Source of the DNA: Actinophytocola sp036555685
GTDB taxonomy: Bacteria; Actinomycetota; Actinomycetes; Mycobacteriales; Pseudonocardiaceae
Reading direction: 5' to 3'
DNA: 13,096 bases
Assembly (NCBI RefSeq): GCF_036555685.1
Contig: NZ_DATBKY010000281.1
Coordinates: 1 to 13,096 of the forward strand
The translations under genes were made by a program, and so were the position numbers. The notes beneath the pieces were generated by a model that saw nothing but the letters and a program-made list of their open reading frames with translations, had not been told where the DNA came from and searched no databases. Below are positions 5,911 through 11,958 of this stretch, piece by piece. Each line of letters opens with the position of its first letter. Position 1 is the first letter of the stretch.

Positions 5911-7107
5911 TTAGGCAGCTTCGGGCGAGGTCGCCGCCGCTTCCGCGTCGTAGCCGAACAGCCATGCCCGCTGCCGCAGCCCGAAGTCCGCGCGCATCCG
6001 CTCATCCCGTTCGCGCTGCTCGGCGCCGTCCTCGACATGGTGGTCGCGCTCGTTGTCCTGGATGAACCGGTGCACCTGCTCGGTGCGCGGCCGCCGAACG
6101 GCCTCGTACCGGCGCAGCGCGGCCGGCACCGTCGCGGCGCTCGCTCCCGCCAGGCAGGCGGCCAGCGCCAGCGCGTCCTCGATGCCCTGGCTCGCGCCCT
6201 GCGCGCCGAACGGCAGCATCGGGTGCGCGGCGTCGCCGATCAGCATCAGCCGCGCCGAGCTCCACCGGGGCACCGCCGGCCGGTCGTAGAGCGCCCAGCG
6301 GATCACCGACTCCGGGGCGCCGAGCACCGACCGCACAACCGGGTTCCACCCGTCGTAGGCGGTCAACAGGTCCGCCGTGGCGGCGCCGGCCGACCACGAC
6401 TCCGCGCGCCAGTCGCCGGCCGCGGTGCTGGCCGCGAAGCTGACCAGCCGGCCGGCGGAGATCGGGTAGCACACGCAGTGCTGGCCCGGCCCCATCCAGA
6501 TGAGCACCTTGCCCTCGGCGACCAGCGCCGGCAGCTCGGCGGCGTCGACCACCCCCCGGAACACCGCCTGGCCGGAGAACCGTGGCTGGTCGGCCAGCAG
6601 GTGGCCGCGGATCGCCGAGCGGATGCCGTCCGCGCCGATCACCAGGTCGGCGTCCACGGTGGCCCCGTCGGCGAAGGTCAGCCGCACGGTGTCGGCCAGC
6701 TCGGTCACCCCGACACAGCGCCGGTCGAGCACGACCGTGCCCGGCGCCAGCGCGTCCACCAGCACCTGGTGCAGGTCGGCCCGGTGCAGCGTGTAGTACG
6801 GCGCGCCGTACAGCTCCGCGCAGGCCGCACCGAGCGTGGTCTTCGTGAGCACCTGGTCGTCGTCCCACCGGCGCACCTCGATGGCCTGCGGGCGAACCGC
6901 CACCCGGTCCAGCGCGGCGCCGAGGCCGAGCCGGTGCAGCAGCCGGGAACCGTTGGGGGACAGCTGGATCCCAGCGCCCACTTCGGACAGTTCCGGGGCC
7001 TGCTCGAACACCTGGCAGGCCAGCCCGGCGCGGGCCAGCGCCGCGGCCGCGGCGAGCCCGGCGATGCCCGCGCCGACCACCACGATCCGCGGCCGTTCGC
7101 TCGTCAT
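5911..7107 (-). CDS. FAD-dependent aromatic monooxygenase, salicylate-hydroxylase-like
   Basis: A 398-residue group A flavoprotein monooxygenase. These use NAD(P)H and O2 to hydroxylate a phenolic or heteroaromatic ring, sometimes with decarboxylation. All three family fingerprints are present: GAGIAG in VVVGAGIAGLAAAAALARAG (residues 9-28) with Glu35 for the FAD ribose; the DG motif LVIGADGIRSAIRG (155-168); and the GD motif GDAAHPMLPFGAQGASQGIED (291-311), whose H-P-x-x-P-F-G-A-Q-G form is typical of salicylate and 3-/6-hydroxybenzoate or hydroxynicotinate hydroxylases. There is no signal peptide. The start has GAGGAG six bases upstream. The gene ends in tandem in-frame stops (TAA TAG). It lies 39 bases after the SnoaL-like gene in the same operon. 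It is probably the oxygenating step of the cluster; the substrate is unknown. Confidence 0.92.
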   Translation of the reverse strand: MTSERPRIVVVGAGIAGLAAAAALARAGLACQVFEQAPELSEVGAGIQLSPNGSRLLHRLGLGAALDRVAVRPQAIEVRRWDDDQVLTKTTLGAACAELYGAPYYTLHRADLHQVLVDALAPGTVVLDRRCVGVTELADTVRLTFADGATVDADLVIGADGIRSAIRGHLLADQPRFSGQAVFRGVVDAAELPALVAEGKVLIWMGPGQHCVCYPISAGRLVSFAASTAAGDWRAESWSAGAATADLLTAYDGWNPVVRSVLGAPESVIRWALYDRPAVPRWSSARLMLIGDAAHPMLPFGAQGASQGIEDALALAACLAGASAATVPAALRRYEAVRRPRTEQVHRFIQDNERDHHVEDGAEQRERDERMRADFGLRQRAWLFGYDAEAAATSPEAA

Positions 7108-7146
7108 CCCGATCTCCTCGCTAACGGTTCAGTGGTGGCGCAGGGC

Positions 7147-7557
7147 TCAGCCGGGCGGGGCGAAGAAGTACGACTCCCGGTAGGTGAACCTGTTGTCCGC
7201 GTCGAAGGTGAAGAAGTCGGCGAACCGGACCTCGATCTCCGTCCCGTCCGGGAGGGTCGCGTGGAAGACGCCGCGCACAGCCGCCTCGTCGCCGGTCACC
7301 AGGACCGGGGACAGCACATGCTCTGCCTTGGTGAACGGTGGGCCGGAGCGGTAGAACGCGCCGATCGCGGCCGCGCCCAGCAGCGGGTCCTGGCCGGGGC
7401 GGTGGTACTCGGCGTCGTCGGCGAACAGCGCGATGGCCGCGTCGATGTCGTTGTCGTCGACGAGTTGGTAGATGGCGCGGACTCGCTGGGCGCGGTCGGC
7501 GCTGCTGTCGGTGCCCACGGCGGGGAATACCTCCTGCTCGTTGTCGGTCGGGTTCAC
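7147..7557 (-). CDS. SnoaL-like / NTF2-fold protein
   Basis: A 136-residue protein with the cone-shaped NTF2 fold, read from RVRAIYQLVDDNDIDAAIALFADDAEYHRPG and the C-terminal FADFFTFDADNRFTYRESYF. Relatives include polyketide cyclases (SnoaL), ketosteroid isomerase and many small hydrolases or isomerases acting by acid-base catalysis. The GTG at 7557 overlaps the alcohol dehydrogenase stop (GTGA), giving tight translational coupling. A second GTG 13 codons later (7518) follows an AGGAGGT by ten bases and could be the true start, giving 123 residues; the extra N-terminal residues look disordered. Given its neighbours it may catalyse an isomerisation, cyclisation or dehydration of the intermediate. 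No single catalytic residue can be assigned with confidence. Confidence 0.82.
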   Translation of the reverse strand: MNPTDNEQEVFPAVGTDSSADRAQRVRAIYQLVDDNDIDAAIALFADDAEYHRPGQDPLLGAAAIGAFYRSGPPFTKAEHVLSPVLVTGDEAAVRGVFHATLPDGTEIEVRFADFFTFDADNRFTYRESYFFAPPG

Positions 7558-8552
7558 GGCGTCAGCACCATCCGGAACCGCGCTTCGTTGGACATCATTC
7601 GGTCGTAGGCGTCCTGAGCCGCCTCCAGCGGCCGGGTCTCCACCATCGGCCGGATACCGGCCAGGGCGCTGAACCGCAGGGCGTCCGCGGAGTCCGCGGC
7701 GGTGCCGGACGGGTGGCCGACGATGGTCGCCGCCGTGCCGATCAGCACGCCGACCGGCACTTCGATCGGCTCCATGGAACCGCCCAGCACGATCAGGGTT
7801 CCGCGCTTGGCCAGGCCCGGCAGGGCCGCACCGATGGCCGGGCTGCTCGTCGCGGTGGCCAGCACCACGCGCGCACCGCCCAATGTGGACAACGCCTTCC
7901 CGACGTCCTCCGCCTCGCTGTCCACGACATGGTGCGCGCCGAGTTCGGTGGCCAGCTCGCCCTTCTCCGACCCGCGGGAGACCGCCACCGTCTCGAACCC
8001 CATCTTCGCGGCGAACTGCACACCCAGGTGGCCAAGACCGCCGAGACCCAGCACCGCGACCAGGTCACCGGACCGCGCCGGGCTCCGGCGCAACGCGTTG
8101 TAGGTCGTCACCCCGGCGCACAGCAGCGGAGCCGCCTGCACCGCGGAGAGCCCGTCCGGCACCTCGACCAGCGCCTCGGCCGGGGCGACGAGCATCTCGG
8201 CGTAGCCGCCGTCGTACGTCATCCCCGGCGTGCGCAGGTTGTCGCAGGTGATGAAGTCGCCGGCGCGACAGGACGCGCAGCGCCGGCAGGAACCGCCGAA
8301 CCAACCGAGCCCGACTCGCGCGCCCTCCCGCACCCCGGTGACCCCGGGACCCAGCTCGTCGACCACGCCGACCACCTCGTGGCCGGGCACCACCGGATAG
8401 TTCGTGGCCCCACCCATGGTGGCGAACATGTCGCTGTGGCAGACACCGCAGGCCTCGACCTTGATCCGCACCTCGCCGGCGCCGGGCCGGGGCGGTTCCC
8501 GCCGCACGACCCGCATCGGCGCACCCGGCGCGGGTACCTCTACTGCTCGCAT
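7554..8552 (-). CDS. zinc-dependent medium-chain alcohol dehydrogenase
   Basis: Encodes a 332-residue MDR-family alcohol dehydrogenase that interconverts an alcohol and an aldehyde or ketone with NAD(P). Numbered from the chosen ATG at 8552: catalytic zinc ligands Cys38 (GVCHSD), His58-Glu59 (GHE) and Cys145 (PLLCAG); four structural-zinc cysteines 89, 92, 95 and 103 (CRRCASC...C); and a Rossmann motif GLGGLGHLG from 169. Ser192-Arg193 after the second strand (AVSRGSEK) suggests preference for NADP. Earlier in-frame ATGs exist at 8561 and 8579. I prefer 8552 because MRAVEVPAPG is the usual family start and purine-rich sequence precedes it; the ATG at 8579 has no ribosome binding site. The stop overlaps the SnoaL-like gene by four bases. 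It probably handles an alcohol or carbonyl created elsewhere in the pathway. Confidence 0.9.
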   Translation of the reverse strand: MRAVEVPAPGAPMRVVRREPPRPGAGEVRIKVEACGVCHSDMFATMGGATNYPVVPGHEVVGVVDELGPGVTGVREGARVGLGWFGGSCRRCASCRAGDFITCDNLRTPGMTYDGGYAEMLVAPAEALVEVPDGLSAVQAAPLLCAGVTTYNALRRSPARSGDLVAVLGLGGLGHLGVQFAAKMGFETVAVSRGSEKGELATELGAHHVVDSEAEDVGKALSTLGGARVVLATATSSPAIGAALPGLAKRGTLIVLGGSMEPIEVPVGVLIGTAATIVGHPSGTAADSADALRFSALAGIRPMVETRPLEAAQDAYDRMMSNEARFRMVLTP

Positions 8553-8601
8553 CGTCTCCATCTCCCCGACACCTGTCATGGACGCTATGGCGACGGCGGC
8601 G

Positions 8602-9654
8602 CTACGTGGGCCGCCGGGTGCCGGTTATGGCGACGTCGCCGAGACCGACGTACAGCCGGCCGGTCGGCTCGAACCCGACCTCGGCGAACCACTCCTCGTA
8701 TTCCTTGCAGGTGTAGACCATGCCCTCACCGGAGGCGACCGTCTGGAAGTAGGCGGACAGCGCCGCCGCGATGTCCGGACCGGTCTCGTCGTCGTCCTGC
8801 ACCGGGGTGACCACGATGACGCCGGCCTCCGGCTCGACCGCGCGGGCCGCCTTGGCCAGCAGGTCCTTGTTCCGTTCGATCGACCAGATCTCCAGGAAAT
8901 GGCCGAAGAACACGCAGTCGCAGCCCTTGGGGAACTCGTCGTTGAACGCGTCCAGGCCGACCGCGCGGACCCGGTCGGACAGGCCCATGCCGGCGATCTT
9001 CTCGTTCGCCGCCTCGACGATCGTCGGCAGGTCCACAATGGTCACCTGCAGGTGCGGCCACCGGCGGGCGAAGTTGGTGGCGTTCACCGCGGTACCGCCG
9101 CCGACATCGAGCATGTGCGTGTACCCGGACAGATCGAGCTGGTCCACCAGCTCCGCCCCGCACAGCCGGCTGACCGAGCCCATCATGTTGTGAAACACCT
9201 GCTCCAGCTTGGGATCGCCCGCCAGCCGGCCGTACAGGGTGTCCGAGTCCCCGGCGATCTCCCTGCGCATACCGACGTTCGTGTCCTCGCGCAGCGACTC
9301 GGCGAACCACGCCATCGGCCGGTAGTTGACGTGTTGCTCCCACGGCACGAACACGCCGGGCAGGTCCTCCAGGTTCGTCGCCAGCGGCGCGGAGACCTCG
9401 GTGTTGTAGTAGCGCTCGCCGTCCTTGCGCAGCAGGCCGATCGATGTGCAGCCGAGCAGCAGGATGCGAGCCGGCTGCTCGCGCAGCCCCAGCCGGCCGG
9501 CGATCTCCACCCTGGTCAGGCCGGGCTCGGCGCCCAGCAGCGCGAACAGGCCGAACTCGAAGGCGGCGCTGAGGAACTGGAAGTTGTAGTGCGCGTAGTA
9601 CAGGGATCGAAGCTGGGCCGCGGGGTCGGTGGAAGGTGCGTTCGGCGAAGACAT
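8602..9654 (-). CDS. SAM-dependent methyltransferase, class II O-methyltransferase fold, atypical active site
   Basis: A 350-residue protein with an N-terminal winged-helix dimerisation domain (about 15-100) and a C-terminal Rossmann SAM domain (about 155-345), as in plant and bacterial small-molecule O-methyltransferases. The SAM-binding glycine loop is DVGGGTAVNATNFA (183-196), with Asp208 (IVDLP) for the ribose. In most members the catalytic base sits in H-x-x-H-D-W. Here the aligned stretch is HFLEIWS (252-258), so the second His is Glu255 and the Asp is Ile256. GGAAGG six bases upstream supports the ATG at 9654. The gene follows the cupin gene by 35 bases. It may methylate oxygen without a His base, or methylate nitrogen or carbon, as is known for some relatives (PhzM for N, 3-hydroxykynurenine C-methyltransferases). 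The substrate is unknown. Confidence 0.9.
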   Translation of the reverse strand: MSSPNAPSTDPAAQLRSLYYAHYNFQFLSAAFEFGLFALLGAEPGLTRVEIAGRLGLREQPARILLLGCTSIGLLRKDGERYYNTEVSAPLATNLEDLPGVFVPWEQHVNYRPMAWFAESLREDTNVGMRREIAGDSDTLYGRLAGDPKLEQVFHNMMGSVSRLCGAELVDQLDLSGYTHMLDVGGGTAVNATNFARRWPHLQVTIVDLPTIVEAANEKIAGMGLSDRVRAVGLDAFNDEFPKGCDCVFFGHFLEIWSIERNKDLLAKAARAVEPEAGVIVVTPVQDDDETGPDIAAALSAYFQTVASGEGMVYTCKEYEEWFAEVGFEPTGRLYVGLGDVAITGTRRPT

Positions 9655-9689
9655 GTATGGCCTTCCGTGTGGTTCGTTGTGGACAATGC

Positions 9690-10226
9690 TCAGGCTGCCG
9701 GTGGTTCCCCGTAGTGCTGGGTCGCGACTTCCACGGCCCGCTGGACGTCCTCGTTGGTGAGCCGCGGCGCCGGCTCCCCGGGCTTGGCCGGCCGGGAGAT
9801 GGCGGTGAAGAACTTCTCCATCCCCCCGGGCGTGTAGATGCGGATCATCCGGGCCGGCTTGTCGGTGATGTTCTTCCAGATGTGGTGGGTGCCGCGCGGG
9901 ATGAACGCGTAGTCACCCGGGTTGATCACGAACGTCTTGCCACCCGAGGTCACCTCGAACGCGCCCTCGAGCACGTAGAACGACTCGTCGGCATCGACGT
10001 GCAGGTGCGTCGGCGGCCCGTTCCCCGGCGGCACAACGGTGTTGACCACGGACAGCGAGCCACCGGTCAGCTCGGCGGTGGCCATGAAGGTGTAGCTCGA
10101 CATCGGCGGGCCCTCGCCGTCCACCAGGTCGGCCGGCGGCTCCTCGGGCACCCACAAGGCGATTCCCTCGTCCGCCGGCACGTGAACGACCTGCCGCGCC
10201 GGCTCGGCCGGCACTTCGCTGCTCAT
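9690..10226 (-). CDS. cupin-domain protein (quercetinase/dioxygenase-like)
   Basis: A 178-residue single-cupin protein with both signature motifs intact. Motif 1 is G68-(x)5-H74-x-H76-(x)4-E81-(x)6-G88 (within PTHLHVDADESFYVLEG). Motif 2 is G104-(x)5-P110-x-G112-xx-H115-xxx-N119. The two histidines, the glutamate and His115 form a complete metal site, so an enzyme rather than a storage or sensor protein is likely. Related cupins are dioxygenases, isomerases, dehydratases or epimerases. The frame extends to 10301, but the ATG at 10226 carries a very strong GGAGGAGGT six bases upstream and is the clear start. It is the first gene of the six-gene minus-strand operon and reads from the shared divergent promoter region. 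Confidence 0.9.
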   Translation of the reverse strand: MSSEVPAEPARQVVHVPADEGIALWVPEEPPADLVDGEGPPMSSYTFMATAELTGGSLSVVNTVVPPGNGPPTHLHVDADESFYVLEGAFEVTSGGKTFVINPGDYAFIPRGTHHIWKNITDKPARMIRIYTPGGMEKFFTAISRPAKPGEPAPRLTNEDVQRAVEVATQHYGEPPAA

Positions 10227-10331
10227 GCAGCCACCTCCTCCTCGACGCGCGGGACCGATCCGGTGACCGGTCCGCTCACGCAAAGCCTTTCGTGTCCCCA
10301 TTGTTGAACCTGCCGGTCAAGGATGAGTCGT

Positions 10332-10379
10332 GATTGGAGCTGGCCAAACAGACCGGCTGGTTTTCTGGATTGGAGCTGG
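10332..10379 (+). repeat. 12-bp direct repeats flanking the operator palindrome
   Basis: GATTGGAGCTGG occurs exactly at 10332-10343 and 10368-10379, 36 bp apart, with the palindrome at 10346-10364 centred between them. The core GGAGCTGG appears once more in the MFS ribosome binding site (AAGGAGCTGG from 10432). Confidence 0.8.
10346..10364. promoter_or_regulatory. TetR-type operator candidate upstream of MFS gene
   Basis: AAACAGACC (10346-10354) meets GGCTGGTTT (10355-10363), an imperfect palindrome with seven of nine positions complementary and the centre ACC|GG. It has the AAAC-x-GACCGG-xx-GTTT form common for TetR-family repressors of efflux genes, and shares GG-xx-GGTTTT with the site before the VOC gene. 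No TetR gene lies in this window. Confidence 0.5.
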
Positions 10380-10446
10380 ACGGATTCCCGAGTTTCCGGC
10401 GCAACGCTCTGGCGGAAGACCGCCGTGTAGCGAAGGAGCTGGGTCG

Positions 10447-11916
10447 ATGACAACGACCGAGATCGGTCCCGCTGGCTCGTCGACTCGAGCCCGCAACCCC
10501 TGGTTGGCGTTCGCCGTGCTCGCGGCGGCACAGTTCTTGATGGTGCTCGACGTCAGCGTGGTGCTAGTGGCGCTGCCCTCGGTGCAGGGCGAACTCGGCT
10601 TCAGCCAAACCGGCCTGGCCTGGGTGATGAACGCCTACATCCTCGCGTTCGGCGGCTTCCTGCTGCTGGGCGGACGCGCCGCGGACGTGTTCGGGCACCG
10701 CCGGATCCTGCTCGCCGGCATGGCGATCCTCGGCGTCACGTCGATCGCCTGCGCGGTGTCGGCCGCACCGTGGCAGCTGGTCGCGGCCCGTGGCGGTCAG
10801 GGGCTGTCCGCCGCGATCGCCTGCCCGGCCGCGATGGCCCTGGTGTTCGAGCTGTTCAGCTCGCAGGCCGACCGGAACAAGGCGCTGGCCATCTTCGGCA
10901 GTGTCGGCGGGCTGTCCGGCGCGATCGGCTCACCGTTCGGTGGCCTGCTCACCGCCGTCGGCTGGCAGTGGGTGTTCCTGTTCAACGTGCCGGCCGTAAT
11001 CATCGTGGTGGTGCTGGGCATGCGGATGCTGCCGTCCCGGCGGGGCCAGGTGGCCGGCGGCATGGACGTCACCGGTTCGCTGGCGGTCACCGGCGGGCTG
11101 TGCGCACTGATCTTCGCGGTACTGCACGGCGGCAGCACCAGCTGGACCTCCGGCTCGACGCTCACCGCGTTCGTGGTGGCCGCCGCGCTGCTCGCCGCGT
11201 TCGCCGTCCGGCAGGTGCGGGCGAGCTCGCCGCTGATCCCGCGGGCGCTGTTCCGGCTGGGCAACGTGGTGGTCGGCAACATCGCCAACCTGATGACCGG
11301 TGCGCTGCTGTTCGGCATCTTCTTCGTGCTCACGCTGCACCTGCAGCAGGACCGGGGCTACGAGCCGCTGCAGGCCGCGGTCACCACGATGCCGGTCTGC
11401 CTGGCGCTGTTCCTCGGTGCGCAGGCGCTGCCCCGGGTGCTCGGCCGGATCGCGCCGGTGCCCGCGCTGGCCGGTTCGCTCGGCCTGATCGGCCTCGGCC
11501 TGGTGTGGTGGGCCAGTGCGCTGAGCGCGGACGCCAACGTGATCACCGCGTTCGTGCTGCCCGGCATGGTGTGGAGCTTCGGCACCGGCGCGTCGATCGT
11601 CGCCGGCACTGTGGTGTGCACGATGGGCGTCGACGAGACGGTCAGCGGCGCGGCCGCCGGCCTGGTGAACACCACGCTGCAGGTAGGCGGTGCGGTCGGG
11701 GTCGCGGTGTTCAGCACCATCGCGGTGAACCGGTCCGGCGCGCTGACCGCGCAGGGCAGCGACCTGCCCACCGCGCTCACCTCCGGCAACGCCTACGCCC
11801 TCGCCGGTGGCGTCGGGGTGGCGGTGCTCGGCGTGCTGATCACCCTGGTGCTGCTGCGGCGGCGGCCGGCGGCGTCGCCGGTGCCCGAGCAGGCAGCGTC
11901 CACCGCCGGTTCCTGA
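10447..11916 (+). CDS. MFS drug exporter, DHA2 (EmrB/QacA) family, 14 membrane spans
   Basis: A 489-residue proton-driven exporter of the inner membrane. Hydrophobic segments follow one another through the length and are consistent with 14 spans, the DHA2 number. Span 1 has LDVSVVLVALP (motif D1 with the membrane Asp). Motif A in the first cytoplasmic loop is GGRAADVFGHRRIL. The antiporter motif C in span 5 reads GSVGGLSGAIGSPFGG. The charged tail is Arg- then Ser/Ala-rich. The frame is open upstream to 10330, but the ATG at 10447 is chosen for its AAGGAG eight to nine bases upstream and typical N-terminus. It is divergent from the enzyme operon and followed 42 bases later by the OYE gene. 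It is likely the efflux route for the cluster product or for a toxic inducer, controlled by the palindrome in its promoter region. Confidence 0.93.
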   Translation: MTTTEIGPAGSSTRARNPWLAFAVLAAAQFLMVLDVSVVLVALPSVQGELGFSQTGLAWVMNAYILAFGGFLLLGGRAADVFGHRRILLAGMAILGVTSIACAVSAAPWQLVAARGGQGLSAAIACPAAMALVFELFSSQADRNKALAIFGSVGGLSGAIGSPFGGLLTAVGWQWVFLFNVPAVIIVVVLGMRMLPSRRGQVAGGMDVTGSLAVTGGLCALIFAVLHGGSTSWTSGSTLTAFVVAAALLAAFAVRQVRASSPLIPRALFRLGNVVVGNIANLMTGALLFGIFFVLTLHLQQDRGYEPLQAAVTTMPVCLALFLGAQALPRVLGRIAPVPALAGSLGLIGLGLVWWASALSADANVITAFVLPGMVWSFGTGASIVAGTVVCTMGVDETVSGAAAGLVNTTLQVGGAVGVAVFSTIAVNRSGALTAQGSDLPTALTSGNAYALAGGVGVAVLGVLITLVLLRRRPAASPVPEQAASTAGS

Positions 11917-11958
11917 TCCGGACCTTCCCCGCCGACCCGACCTCACGAGGAGACACGA

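Larger units (their letters stand above)
10227..10446. promoter_or_regulatory. shared divergent control region of the two operons
   Basis: A 220-bp gap between the divergent cupin and MFS start codons. It contains, from the left, the cupin ribosome binding site; an inverted pair GGACCG/CGGTCC (10252-10257 and 10268-10273) overlapping the palindrome GACCGGTC (10265-10272); TTGAAC at 10304-10309; the TetR-like palindrome at 10346-10364 with its flanking 12-bp repeats; a small GGCGG/CCGCC hairpin (10411-10424); and the MFS ribosome binding site AAGGAG. I could not identify convincing -35/-10 pairs for either operon. Confidence 0.6.

Noticed and set aside
6037..7608. A 523-codon plus-strand frame opposite the monooxygenase and SnoaL genes
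   Set aside because: It is antisense to genes with intact FAD and NTF2 motifs, and its composition (Arg, Gly, Val, His) is typical of high-GC mirror frames.
5459..10226. A phenazine (PhzS/PhzM-like) pathway
   Set aside because: Only the monooxygenase and methyltransferase families match. None of the phenazine core enzymes (PhzB to PhzG) is present, and the SnoaL-like protein does not resemble PhzA/B beyond its fold.
10227..10301. Longer start for the cupin gene (to 10301)
   Set aside because: The ATG at 10226 has a near-ideal ribosome binding site, and the extra 25 residues (basic, Gly-rich) do not resemble cupins.
10330..10446. Longer start for the MFS gene (to 10330)
   Set aside because: It would translate through the operator palindrome and the AAGGAG, and the extension is unrelated to DHA2 N-termini.
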